Below are positions 31,088-41,287 of a stretch of DNA of 64,000 nucleotides, piece after piece. This stretch comes from RPQJ01 sp963754125 (GTDB taxonomy: Bacteria; Pseudomonadota; Gammaproteobacteria; Steroidobacterales; Steroidobacteraceae). Made by a program: the position numbers and the translations under genes. How positions within the stretch are numbered: position 1 is the first letter of the stretch; each line of letters starts with the position of its first letter. Location of the stretch: assembly GCA_963754125.1 (NCBI GenBank), contig CAVWEX010000002.1, forward strand, positions 558,001 to 622,000, written 5' to 3'. A model generated the notes under the pieces. That model had not been told where the DNA came from, made no database searches, and worked only from the letters and a program-made list of their open reading frames with translations.

Positions 31088-32463
31088 TTGCCGTTCGAAC
31101 GCCCGCGGCGCGCTGGCGCGGCCGGTGGCATCTGCTGCTGATCGCGCTGACGATGCTCGTCACGGCCTGCGGGCGTGCTCCGGAGCCCGACGTGGCGGCG
31201 GTCGCGACGCAGGAAGCGGCGGCCGAGCACGCGCTCGAACACGCAGACCCGCTGTACCGTTGTCCGATGCATCCGGACGTCGTGCGCGACGCGCCCGGCA
31301 AATGCCCGATCTGCGGCATGGACCTGGTGAAGGTCGAGCCCGCTCCCGCTGCTGCAGCCGGGGCGCAGCCTGCCGGGGCGCCGGGCGCGCCCATTTACTA
31401 CCGGCACCCGCATGATCCGAAGCGCACGTCACCGACGCCGCGCAAGGACGAGATGGGCATGGACTACGTGCCCGTCTACTCCGATGCGGCAGGTCCGGAG
31501 GTGCGCATCTCCCCGGCGGTGATCAACAACCTTGGTGTCCGAACCGAAGCGGCGGCGCTCGCCGCGCTGCCGCGTCGCGCGCAGACCGTGGGCTTCGTCA
31601 CTTTCGACGACCGCCGCGTGCGCCAGGTGCGGCCGCGAGCCGACGGCTGGATCGAGGGCCTGTCGGTACGCGCCATGGGCGAGACCGTCGACGCCGGCCA
31701 GCTGCTCTTCACCGTGTATTCGCCGATGCTCGAGAGCGCGCAGCAGGAGTACCTGGACGCGATCCGGATCGGCAATGACGACCTCGTCGCCGCCTCGCGC
31801 GACCGGCTGCGTGCCCTCGGGCTCGATTCCGGCACGGTGCTCCGCCTCGCGACGGCCGGGCGTGCGTCCGGACGCGTGCCGTTCCATGCGCCGGTGGCCG
31901 GCGTCGTCACGGAACTTGCCATTCGCGAGGGCGCGATGGTGACGCCCGACATGATGGCGATGACGATCACCGAGCTCGGCAGTCTCTGGGTCATCGCGGA
32001 GGTGCCGGAGTCGCAGGCCGGCTGGGTGGCCCCGGGTACCGCAGCCGAGCTGCGCTTTCCCTCGCTGCCCGGCGAGACCCTCCAGGGCCGCGTGCAGCAC
32101 GTCTATCCGGAGCTCAACATGGAGACGCGGACCGTACGGGCACGCATCGTCCTCGAGCGGCCGAATGCGGCGATCCGCGCCAACATGCTCGCCAATGTCA
32201 CGCTGCTCGGCGAGGCCGGCGAGGAGACCGTGACGATCCCCCGCAGTGCGCTGATCCGCACCGGCAGCGAGGACCGCGTCGTGCTCGCGCTCGGGGAGGG
32301 CCGGTTTGCGCCACGCCGCGTCGTCGCCGGCGCGGAGAGCGGCGAGCGCATCGCCATCCTTGCGGGCCTCGCGGCCGGGGAGCAGGTGGTCGTCGCCGGG
32401 CAGTTCCTGCTCGACTCCGAAGCGAACCTGCGCTCGGGTCTCGGGCGGCTCGACAGCGAGTGA
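31077..32463 (+). CDS. cusB: CusB-like metal-efflux adaptor with heavy-metal-binding domain, one frameshift
   Basis: A periplasmic adaptor of the CusCBA type. A lipoprotein-like N terminus (LLLIALTMLVTAC) is reached only after correcting an extra base near 31105. Next is a heavy-metal-binding domain (YRCPMHPDVVRDAPGKCPICGMDLV) with Cys/Met/His ligands, then a degenerate second copy (YYRHPHDPKRTSPTPRKDEMGMDYVPVY), then the lipoyl/hairpin/barrel adaptor core (GFVTFDDRRV, GRVPFHAPVAGVVTELAIREG, LGEAGEETVTIPRSALI). It would pass Cu+ or Ag+ to the pump. The ATG overlaps cusC by 11 bases and cusA begins 4 bases after the stop. Confidence 0.9.
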
Positions 32464-32467
32464 CGCC

Positions 32468-35400
32468 ATGATCAACGCGATCATCCGTGCCTCGCTCGAG
32501 AATCGCGCCGTCGTCCTGCTCGTGGCGTTGATGCTGACGGCGACGGGCGTGTACTCCTACCTGCATACGCCCGTTGACGCGCTGCCGGATCTTTCGGACG
32601 TGCAAGTCATCGTGCGCACGTCCTACCCGGGGCAGGCCCCGCGGCTGGTCGAGGACCAGGTCACCTATCCGCTCACCACGGCGCTGCTGTCGGTGCCGGG
32701 TGCCACGGCCGTGCGCGGCTACTCGTTCTACGGCGACTCGTTCGTCAACGTGCTGTTCGCGGACGGCACCGACCCGTACTGGGCACGCTCGCGCGTGCTC
32801 GAGTACCTGAGCCAGGCCGCGGCGCGGCTGCCGGAGGGGGTGCGCCCGGCGCTCGGGCCGGACGCCACGGGCGTCGGATGGATCTACCAGTACGCGCTGG
32901 TGGATCGCAGCGGGCGGCACGACCTCGCCCAGCTGCGCTCACTCCAGGACTGGTTCCTGAAGTTCGAGCTGCAGGCCCTCGACGGCGTGGCCGAGGTGGC
33001 CACGGTCGGTGGCATGGTGAAGCAGTACCAGGTCGTGGTCGATCCATTGCGCCTGCGCGGCTTCGGCCTCCCGCTCATGATGGTCGAGCAGGCCATTCGT
33101 GCGGGCAACCAGGAGTCGGGCGGCGCGGTCGTCGAGATGGCCGAGGCGGAGTACATGGTGCGCGTCACGGGCTATGTACAGGGCATCGAGGACCTCGAGC
33201 GGATCCCCGTCATGGCGACGAAGGACGGCACGCCGGTGTTGCTGCGCGACGTCGCGGAGGTGCGCCTGGGACCCGAAATGCGACGCGGCATCGGCGAGCT
33301 CGACGGCGAGGGCGAGGCCGTGGGCGGCGTGATCGTCATGCGTAACGGCGAGAACGCGCGCGACACGATCGCGCGGGTCGTGACGAAGCTCGAGGAGCTG
33401 CGGGCGGGACTGCCGGCGGGCGTCGAGGTGGTCACGACCTACGATCGCTCCTCGCTGATACAGCGCGCGGTGGACAACCTGAACCGCAAGCTGCTCGACG
33501 AGTTCATCGTCGTGGCGCTGGTCTGCTTCGTGTTCCTGTTCCACGTCCGCTCCGGACTCATCGTGGTGATCGTCACGCCGATCGCCGTGCTCTCGGCGTT
33601 CATCGTCATGCGGCTGCAGGGCATCAACGCCAACATCATGTCGCTCGGCGGCATCGCGATTGCAATCGGCACGCTGGTGGACGCGGCGATCGTGATGACC
33701 GAGAACGTGCACAGGAAGCTCGAGCACGGCAGCGTCGCCGCAGCCGACCGCATGGAGGCGATCTACCAGGGCTGTCGCGAGGTCGGGCCGTCGCTGTTCT
33801 TCTCGCTGATGATCGTGGCACTGTCGTTCCTGCCCGTATTCACGCTGGAGGCCCAGGAAGGGCGCCTGTTCGCGCCGCTCGCCTACACCAAGACGTATGC
33901 CATGGTGTGGGCATCGCTGCTGTCGATCACGCTCGTGCCGGTGCTGATCTACTGGCTGGTGCGGGGCAATATCCGGCCCGAGTCGGCCAACCCCGTGAAC
34001 CGCGCGACCATGGCGGCGTACCGGCCATTCCTCGAGATCGCCCTCAAGGCACCCTGGACGGTGACGCTGGTCGCCGCGCTGCTCGTCGCGGCCACGCTCT
34101 GGCCTGCGTCCCGGCTCGGCACGGAATTCATGCCCGAGCTCGACGAAGGCGACTTTCTCTACATGCCGACGACCCTCCCGGGGCTCTCGGCCGATGCCGC
34201 ACGGGCCCTGCTGCAGCAGACCGACCGTCTGATCAGGTCGGTGCCGGAGGTGGAGCGCGTCTTCGGCAAGGCGGGCCGCGCGGACTCCGCCACCGATCCC
34301 GCGCCGATGGAAATGTTCGAGACGACCATCATGTTGAAACCGCGCGACCAGTGGCGGCCCGGCTTGACGCCGGCGAAGCTCAAGGCCGAGCTCGACGCGC
34401 TGGTGAAGTTCCCGGGACTGTCGAATGGCTGGGGCTATCCGATCAAGACGCGCATCGACATGCTGGCGACCGGCATCCGCACGCCCGTCGGCATCAAGGT
34501 CATGGGGCCGGACCTTGCGGTCATCGAGCAGCTCGGTCGGCGGATCGAGGCGATCCTTCGCGAGGTGCCGGGCACGACCTCGGTGTACGCCGAGCGCACG
34601 GCGACCGGCCGCTACCTGGACGTGGACATCGACCGGGTCGCTGCCGCGCGCTACGGCCTCAATATCAGGGACGTGCAGGACGTCGTCTCGACCGCAGTGG
34701 GTGGCATGACCGTGAGCTATACGGTCGAGGGCCTCGAGCGCTATCCGATCAACCTGCGTTATCCGCAGGATTTCCGCGACTCTCCGGAGACGCTGCGGAC
34801 GCTGCCGCTCGTGACGCCCACCGGCGCGAACATCACGCTCGCGGACGTCGCGAAGGTCGCGGTCACGGACGGTCCGGCCATGATCCGCAGCGAGAACTCA
34901 CGGCCGTCCGGGTGGGTGTTCGTCGACCTGCAGGGTCGCGACCTCGGCGGCTACGTGCAGGACGCCAGGTCGCGCATCGGCGCGGAGCTCGAGCTGCCGC
35001 CCGGCTACAGCCTGGGCTGGTCCGGTCAGTACGAGTACCTGGAGCGTGCTGCCTCGCGCATGAAGGTCGTCATACCGCTCACGCTCGCCATCATCGTGCT
35101 CCTGCTGTACCTCAACTTCCGCAACGCGAGCGACGTGCTGCTGATCCTCGGCACGCTGCCGTTCGCGCTGGTGGGCGGCGTGTGGCTCCTGTACCTGCTC
35201 GACTACGACCTGTCGATCGCGGCCGCGGTCGGGTTCATCGCGCTCGCCGGCGTGGCGGCGGAGACCGGCGTGGTGATGGTGATGTACCTCGAGCACGCCT
35301 GGGGCGAGCGCCGGCGAACGGCCGCGGCGGAGGGCCGCGCACCCACGCGCCTCGAGCTGCGCGAGGCGATCGTCGAGGGAGCCTTGCTGCGACTTCGTCC

Positions 35401-35593
35401 GAAGTTGATGACGGTGATCACGGTGATCGTGGGCCTGCTGCCGATCATGTGGGGCACCGGCACGGGCTCCGAGGTGATGCGACGCATCGCCGCGCCCATG
35501 GTGGGCGGCATGGTGACGGCGACGGTGCTCACGCTCGTGATCATCCCGTCGCTGTACCTGATCGTGAACGGCCGGCGCCTGCCGCCGGCGTAG
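32468..35593 (+). CDS. cusA: CusA-type copper/silver RND pump
   Basis: An inner-membrane heavy-metal RND pump of 1041 residues, intact. N-terminal INAIIRASLENRAVVLL, PVDALPDLSDVQVIV and GYSFYGDSFVNVLFADGTD are hallmarks of the CusA/CzcA group. The TM4 region has GTLVDAAIVMTEN, the proton-relay helix of HME-RND pumps. METFETT-like MEMFETTIMLKPRDQWRPG and PIKTRIDMLATGIRTPVGIKV in the second porter loop are typical of copper/silver members, although I have not located the transport methionines individually. It follows cusB by 4 bases and copA begins 9 bases later, so all are in one operon. One of the longest intact genes in a region with many frameshifts. Confidence 0.93.
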   Translation: MINAIIRASLENRAVVLLVALMLTATGVYSYLHTPVDALPDLSDVQVIVRTSYPGQAPRLVEDQVTYPLTTALLSVPGATAVRGYSFYGDSFVNVLFADGTDPYWARSRVLEYLSQAAARLPEGVRPALGPDATGVGWIYQYALVDRSGRHDLAQLRSLQDWFLKFELQALDGVAEVATVGGMVKQYQVVVDPLRLRGFGLPLMMVEQAIRAGNQESGGAVVEMAEAEYMVRVTGYVQGIEDLERIPVMATKDGTPVLLRDVAEVRLGPEMRRGIGELDGEGEAVGGVIVMRNGENARDTIARVVTKLEELRAGLPAGVEVVTTYDRSSLIQRAVDNLNRKLLDEFIVVALVCFVFLFHVRSGLIVVIVTPIAVLSAFIVMRLQGINANIMSLGGIAIAIGTLVDAAIVMTENVHRKLEHGSVAAADRMEAIYQGCREVGPSLFFSLMIVALSFLPVFTLEAQEGRLFAPLAYTKTYAMVWASLLSITLVPVLIYWLVRGNIRPESANPVNRATMAAYRPFLEIALKAPWTVTLVAALLVAATLWPASRLGTEFMPELDEGDFLYMPTTLPGLSADAARALLQQTDRLIRSVPEVERVFGKAGRADSATDPAPMEMFETTIMLKPRDQWRPGLTPAKLKAELDALVKFPGLSNGWGYPIKTRIDMLATGIRTPVGIKVMGPDLAVIEQLGRRIEAILREVPGTTSVYAERTATGRYLDVDIDRVAAARYGLNIRDVQDVVSTAVGGMTVSYTVEGLERYPINLRYPQDFRDSPETLRTLPLVTPTGANITLADVAKVAVTDGPAMIRSENSRPSGWVFVDLQGRDLGGYVQDARSRIGAELELPPGYSLGWSGQYEYLERAASRMKVVIPLTLAIIVLLLYLNFRNASDVLLILGTLPFALVGGVWLLYLLDYDLSIAAAVGFIALAGVAAETGVVMVMYLEHAWGERRRTAAAEGRAPTRLELREAIVEGALLRLRPKLMTVITVIVGLLPIMWGTGTGSEVMRRIAAPMVGGMVTATVLTLVIIPSLYLIVNGRRLPPA

Positions 35594-35602
35594 AATCGCG
35601 GC

Positions 35603-37908
35603 ATGAGCGAACCCGGCAAAGACGCCCCCGACAATGCCCCCGGCTGCTGCCATGCGCCGCCCGAGCCTGCCGTGGCCGCGCCAGCGGCGGCACACGACTG
35701 CTGCCACACGCCGACGCCGTCCGCACCCGTGCCGGAGACTCACGCGTGCTGTCACGCGGAGGCGGCCGCCGACGGCGTCCGCGGGCGTGACGAGCTCGGG
35801 AGCGGCGTACGTCTGCCCGATGTGCCCCGGCGTCGGGAGCCCCGTGCCCGCGGCCTGCCCGAAGTGCGGCATGGCGCTCGAGCCGGCGCTGCCCGCTGGC
35901 CGTCACGGGGGACGATCCCGAGCTGCGCGACATGCGCCGGAGGTTCGGGATCGCCGTCGCGCTCACCGTGCCGCTCGTGGCACTGGCGATGGCGGACATG
36001 GCGGGGCGGCTGCCCGGCCCGCTCGCCGGTCGCACCGCGGCCTGGCTGCAGCTCGTGCTCGCGACGCCGGTGGTGCTGTGGTGCGGCTGGCCGCTGCTCG
36101 AGCGCGGCGCGCGCTCGCTCGCGACGCGCAGCCTGAACATGTTCACGCTGATCGGGCTCGGCGTCGCCGTCGCGTACGGCTTCAGCGTGGTCGCGACGGT
36201 GCTGCCCGGCGTCGTGCCGGAGGCGATGCGCCACGGCGGGCACGCCGCGCTCTACTTCGAGTCCGCCGCGATGATCGTGACGCTGGTGCTGCTCGGGCAG
36301 GTGCTGGAGCTGCGCGCACGCCACCGCACCGGAGAGGCGCTGCGCGCGCTGCTCGACCTCGCACCGAAGGAGGCACTGCGCATCGGCGCGGACGACGTCG
36401 AGGCCTCGGTGCCGCTTGCGGACCTGCGCGCCGGCGACCGGCTGCGGGTCCGGCCCGGCGAGAAGGTGCCGGTCGACGGTGTCGTGCTCGAGGGGCGTGC
36501 ACGCCTGGACGAATCCATGGTGACCGGTGAGTCGCAGCCCGTCGCGAAGGAACCGGGCGATGCCGTGATCGGCGGCACGCTCAATGGCACGGGCGGGTTC
36601 GTGATGCGGGCCGACCACGTCGGCGCCGACACGCTGCTCGCGCGCATCGTGCAGACCGTCGCCGAGGCGCAGCGCAGCCGCGCGCCGGTGCAGGGACTCG
36701 CCGATCGCGTCTCCGGCTGGTTCGTGCCGGCGGTGGTCACCGTCGCGGTGCTGGCCGCGATCGCCTGGCTGACGGTCGGACCGGAGCCGCGGCTCGCGCA
36801 CGCCATCGTCGTGGCGGTGAGCACGCTGATCATCGCCTGCCCCTGCGCGCTCGGCCTCGCCACGCCCATGTCCATGACGGTGGCGATGGGGCGCGGCGCG
36901 CAGGCGGGCGTGCTGTTCCGCAGCGCCGAGGCGCTCGAGCGGCTGCGGGACGTGGACACCGTGGTGCTCGACAAGACCGGCACGCTCACGCTCGGTCGCC
37001 CGGAGGTGGTGAGCGTCATCCCGGTCGACGGCGTCGCGGAGGCGGAGCTGCTGCGATTCGCGGCGAGCCTCGAGCAGGGCAGCGAGCATCCGCTGGCCGG
37101 GGCGGTCGTGGCGGCGGCGCACGCGCGCGGACTGCGCCTCGGGCGCAGCTACGGATTCCAGGCCGTGGCCGGCAAGGGTGCGCTCGGCGTCGTGCAGATG
37201 CGCAACGTGGCGGTGGGCAATGCCGCGCTCATGGCGGAGGCGGGCGTGGACGCCGGGGTGCTCGAGCCCGAGGCGCAGCGCCTGCGGGAGCTCGGCCAGA
37301 CGGTGGTCTTCGTCGGCATCGACGGCACGCCCATCGGCCTGCTCGGCGTGGCGGATCCGCTCAAGCCCGAGGCCTGGGAGGTCGTCCAGCAGCTCAAGGC
37401 CGCCGGCCGCAAGCTGGTCGTGCTGTCGGGCGATCACGCGGCGTCGGTGCAGGCGATCGCGGCACAGCTCGGCATCGACGAACTGGCGGCCGGCGTGCTG
37501 CCGCACGAGAAGGCCGAGCGCATCCGCGCGCTGCGTGCGGCGGGACGGACCGTCGCCATGGTCGGCGACGGCATCAACGACGCCCCGGCGCTCGCCGAGG
37601 CCGACGTCGGGATCGCGATGGGGGCGGGCACCGACATCGCCAAGCAGACGGCGGGCGTGATCCTCGTGAGCGGCGACCTGCGCGGGCTCGCCCGGGCCCT
37701 GCGCCTGAGCGAGGCCACGATGCGCAACGTCGGCCAGAACCTCGCGTTCGCCTTCGGCTACAACGCGCTCGGCGTGCCGCTTGCGGCCGGCGTCCTCTAT
37801 CCCTTCGTCGGGCTGCTGCTCACGCCGGCGTTCGCCGCCGCGGCGATGTCGCTGAGCTCGGTGAGCGTGATCGGCAATGCGCTGCGGCTGCGCTCCGTGC
37901 GCATCTGA
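35603..37908 (+). CDS. copA: Copper-translocating P1B-ATPase with Cys/His-rich N terminus, two frameshifts
   Basis: An ATP-driven Cu+ exporter. The N terminus (residues 1-55) is unusual: repeated CCHAPP, CCHTP and CCHAE segments, then a heavy-metal-binding domain (YVCPMCPGVG ... CPKCGMALEP) in place of the classic HMA fold. The core is complete: TGES actuator loop, CPCALGLATPMSM membrane metal site, DKTGTLTLGRP phosphorylation site, GSEHPLAG (HP motif) and GDGINDAPALAEADVGIAMG. Extra bases near 35768 and 35896 interrupt the N-terminal domain, while the ATPase core from 35932 is intact. It ends the copper operon and would clear cytosolic Cu+ into the periplasm for the CusCBA pump. Confidence 0.92.
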
Positions 37909-38037
37909 GACCCGGGCCTCGACTCGAGAAATCCGTCACAAGTTGCTGATCTGAATAAAAACGTCACCGCACTGTCGCGGGCCGGTCACATGCCTCCCGC
38001 ATCCTTCACCCGTCCCCAGCACAGGAGGGACAGGGCA

Positions 38038-38584
38038 ATGGCCGGCACGGCGACCGTTCGACTCTGGCAGCGCGTCGATCGCGCGGAACGGGCGCTGTGC
38101 CTGCACATCAACCGTGGCTGTCATCGTGTCAACCTGCGACGGTTCTTCGTGGTGGTGAGCAGGTTGGGCGACGGCCCGGTCTGGTACGCACTCATGGCCA
38201 GCCTCGCCGTGGCGGGCGGAGCTGCCGGCGCCACCGCCGCGACTGCAGATGGCCGTCGCCGGGCTCGCTGGGGTCGCGCTGTACCGGGTCCTTAAGACAC
38301 GCCTGGTGCGCGAGCGGCCGTTCGTGTCGCATGCAGGCATTCTGCTCGGCACCGCACCGCTCGACCGCTACAGCTTCCCGTCGGGCCACACGCTGCACGC
38401 GGTGTGCTTCACGATCGTGGCCGTCACGCATCACCCCGTGCTCGCGGGGGTGCTGCTGCCGTTCGCGATGCTGGTGGCCGCTTCGCGCGTCGTGCTGGGG
38501 CTGCATTACCCGAGCGACGTCGCGGCCGGCGCCGCCCTCGGTGCGATGCTGGCCGTCGCCACGCTGCACTTCTGGCCGGCCTGA
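38038..38584 (+). CDS. PAP2-family membrane phosphatase, one frameshift
   Basis: An inner-membrane phosphatase of the PAP2/BacA-independent undecaprenyl-diphosphatase type. All three signature motifs are present: KTRLVRERP, PSGH in YSFPSGHTLHAV, and SRVVLGLHYPSDV. ATG 38038 follows AGGAGGGA. An extra A near 38242 splits the first 70 residues from the rest; joined, the protein is about 180 residues, usual for the family. Substrates could be undecaprenyl pyrophosphate, phosphatidate or phosphatidylglycerophosphate. It stands just upstream of the agmatine deiminase gene, with a large hairpin between them. Confidence 0.87.
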
Positions 38585-38645
38585 GTCGCGACCGGTACCA
38601 TCGCCGCCAACGCCCCTCGGGGCTGGCACGGCGATCTCCCGCGAC
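38585..38645 (+). promoter_or_regulatory. Three-tier hairpin between the PAP2 gene and aguA
   Basis: Nested inverted repeats fill this gap: GTCGCG (38585-38590) with CGCGAC (38640-38645), ATCGCCG (38600-38606) with CGGCGAT (38629-38635), and GCCC (38612-38615) with GGGC (38620-38623) around a CTCG loop. It ends 4 bases before the aguA ATG, and no Shine-Dalgarno sequence is visible there. It could terminate PAP2 transcription or restrict aguA translation. Confidence 0.5.
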
Positions 38646-38649
38646 CCAC

Positions 38650-39783
38650 ATGACCCGCACCCTGGACGGCGACCCGCGTCGCGACGGTTACCGCATGCCC
38701 GGTGAGTTCGAGCCGCACTCCGGCTGCTGGATGCTGTGGCCGGAGCGCCCGGACAACTGGCGGCTCGGCGGCAAGCCCGCCCAGCAGGCGTTCGTCGCCG
38801 TGGCGAGCGCCATCGCCGGAAGCGAGCCGGTCTCGGTCGGCGTGTCGGCCGCGCAGTACGCCAACGCGCGGCGACTGCTGCCGAGCGCCGTGCGCGTCGT
38901 CGAGCTGTCGAGCAACGACGCGTGGATGCGCGACGTCGGCCCCACCTTCGTCGTCAACGACCGCGGCGGCGTGCGCGGCGTCGACTGGATGTTCAACGCC
39001 TGGGGCGGGCTCGACGGCGGCCTGTACTTTCCCTGGGACCGGGACGATGCGGTCGCCGGGAAGGTGCTCGAGATCGAGGGCCGTGACCGCTACCGCGCGC
39101 CTTTCGTGCTCGAGGGCGGCGCGATCCACGTGGACGGGCAGGGCACGCTCATCACGACCGAGGAGTGCCTGCTCAACCGCAACCGTAACCCGCAACTTTC
39201 GCGCGAGCAGATCGAGGGCCTGCTGCGGCGCTACCTGAAGGTGGAAGCGATCGTGTGGCTCGGCAAGGGTACGTACAAGGACGAAACGGACGGTCACGTC
39301 GACAACCTCTGTTCCTACGTCAAGCCGGCCGAGGTTGTGCTCAACTGGACTGACGACCGCAACGACCCACAGTACGAGAGTTCCCGCGACGCGTACGAGC
39401 GCCTGATGGAGGCGCGCGACTCCCGCGACCGGAGGTTCAAGGTGCACAAGCTCGTGCAGCCTGGACCGCTCTACATGACGCCCGAGGAGGCCGCCGGCAT
39501 CGACTCCGCCGAGGGCACGAGGCCGCGCCAGGCCGGCGACTGGCTGGCCGGTTCCTATGTGAACTTTTATCTCGGCACGAGGCGCGTCGTGGTACCGCTG
39601 CTCGACGCCCGCCGCGACGGCAAGGCGCTGCGCAAGCTCAAGTCGCTGTTCCCCGGTCGCGAGGTCGTGGGCGTGCCGGGTCGCGAGATCCTGCTCGGGG
39701 GCGGCAACGTCCACTGCATCACGCAGCAGGTCCCGGCGGCCCGCGATCGCCGGCGCTCCACGCCTGCGGCGCGGCGGCGCTGA
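38650..39783 (+). CDS. aguA: Agmatine deiminase
   Basis: Hydrolyses agmatine to N-carbamoylputrescine and ammonia, a step in putrescine formation from arginine. The 377-residue protein shows MPGEFEPHSGCWMLWPERPDNWR at the N terminus, NDAWMRDVGPTFVV, FVLEGGAIHVDGQGT, GTYKDETDGHVDN, and the C-terminal GGGNVHCITQQ with the catalytic cysteine. ATG 38650 is directly after a strong hairpin. N-carbamoylputrescine amidase is not in this window. Together with the arcA gene 19 kb away it shows arginine/agmatine deimination capacity. Intact. Confidence 0.95.
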   Translation: MTRTLDGDPRRDGYRMPGEFEPHSGCWMLWPERPDNWRLGGKPAQQAFVAVASAIAGSEPVSVGVSAAQYANARRLLPSAVRVVELSSNDAWMRDVGPTFVVNDRGGVRGVDWMFNAWGGLDGGLYFPWDRDDAVAGKVLEIEGRDRYRAPFVLEGGAIHVDGQGTLITTEECLLNRNRNPQLSREQIEGLLRRYLKVEAIVWLGKGTYKDETDGHVDNLCSYVKPAEVVLNWTDDRNDPQYESSRDAYERLMEARDSRDRRFKVHKLVQPGPLYMTPEEAAGIDSAEGTRPRQAGDWLAGSYVNFYLGTRRVVVPLLDARRDGKALRKLKSLFPGREVVGVPGREILLGGGNVHCITQQVPAARDRRRSTPAARRR

Positions 39784-39797
39784 GCGCAGCGTCCGGC

Positions 39798-41277
39798 ATG
39801 CTGCACGAGGCCCTCAGCGGCCGGCGACTGACCAAGCTCGAGTACGGCCACGAGCTGCCGAAGCTGCAGGACCGGCTGCTCGACGCGCAGTTCGAGCTGC
39901 GCAAGTCGAAGGCGCGCGCCGTCGCGATGATCGTCACGCGGCATCCCGGGTGCCGGTCGCAGCGAGGTCGTGAACGAGCTGCTCGGCTGGCTCGATCCGA
40001 AGTTCGTGGCCGTGTACGGCTTCCGCGACCCCAACGAGGTCGAGCGCCAGCGGCCGCCGCTGTGGCGCTATTGGCGCGTGATGCCCCCGAAGGGCCGCAT
40101 GGTGATCCTGCACGCCGGCTGGTACGCGGATTTCCTCGCGGCGTCGGTGCGCGGGGCCGAGCGGCCGGCCGCCGAGGTGCGCCGCGACGTCGAGCGCATC
40201 CGTCGTCACGAGCAGATGCTCGCCGCGGACGGCATCGCCGTCGTCAAGGTGCACCTGCACGTGGGCCCCGAGCTTCAGCAGCGACGGCTCCGTCGTCTCT
40301 TCAAGGACCCCACCACGCGTTGGCGCGTCACGGCCGAGGACCACTGGTCCATGCGGCACTACGCCCGCGTCGAGCGCGCGCTCGAGCACTGCCTCGAGGT
40401 CACCGAGCAGCCCTGCGCGCCCTGGCACGTGGTGGACGGCACCGACCGACAGCACCGCGCGCTCGAAGTCGGCCGGACGCTGCTCGCGGGCATCGAGGGA
40501 CGCGCCGGCCGTTGCGATCGGCCCGTGCTGCCGGCGCCGGCGGTGCTGCGGCGGCGCGCTGCGCGCGTGCGGCTCACCACGGAGCGCCGCGGCGAGAGAG
40601 TTGCCGAGGAGGACTACGACCGTCGCCTCGAGGACCTGCAGGGGAGGCTTGCGCTGCTGTCGCGTCGCCGGCGCTTCGCAAAGCATGCGGTGGTGGTCGT
40701 GTTCGAGGGCATGGACGCCTCCGGCAAGGGCGGGGCGATCCGGCGCATCACGGCGGCGCTCGACGCCCGGCAGTACCGCGTCGTGCCGGTTTCGGCGCCG
40801 TCGGCCGAGGAGATTGCCCGGCCGTACCAGTGGCGCTTCTGGTTCCACCTGCCGCCGCGGGGCAACTACACGATCTTCGACCGCTCCTGGTACGGGCGGG
40901 TGCTGGTGGAGCGGGTGCGCGCGCTCGCGGCGCGGACCGACTGGCAGCGTGCGTACGCCGAGATCAACGAATTCGAGCTCGAGCTCGCCGAGCACGGAGT
41001 CGTCCTCGCCAAGTTCTGGCTGTCGGTGAGCCCCGACGAGCAGATCGCGCGCTTCACGGAGCGCAACCGCAACCCGCTCAAGCGCTTCAAGGTGGATCCC
41101 GAGGACTGGATCAATCGCGAGCAGTGGCACGACTACCAGAAGGCCGCAAGGGACATGATCGCGCTGACCGACACGCGGCACGCCCCGTGGGCGATCGTGC
41201 CGGCCAACGACAAGCGCCACGCCCGCCTCGAGGTGCTGCGCAAGCTGTGCGACCGGATCGAGGCGGCGCTCGACTGA
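39798..41277 (+). CDS. pap: Polyphosphate:AMP phosphotransferase (two PPK2 domains), one frameshift
   Basis: Transfers phosphate from polyphosphate to AMP to form ADP (class II PPK2). About 493 residues hold two PPK2-type domains. In the N-terminal copy the Walker A is degenerate (GIPGAGRSE). In the C-terminal copy it is intact (FEGMDASGKGGAIRRI), followed by RPYQWRFWFHLPPRG, IFDRSWYGRVLVERV and FWLSVSPDEQIARF. This matches the Pap architecture, with catalysis in the second domain. An extra base near 39939 splits the first 47 residues. It is tail-to-tail with the FAD oxidase gene (10-base gap). Identification is secure. Confidence 0.92.
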
Positions 41278-41287
41278 GGGGCCGCCG

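Noticed and set aside
38097..38705. Alternate frames over the PAP2 gene
   Set aside because: Arg/Ser/Cys-rich translation without motifs; they are shadows of the real frames.
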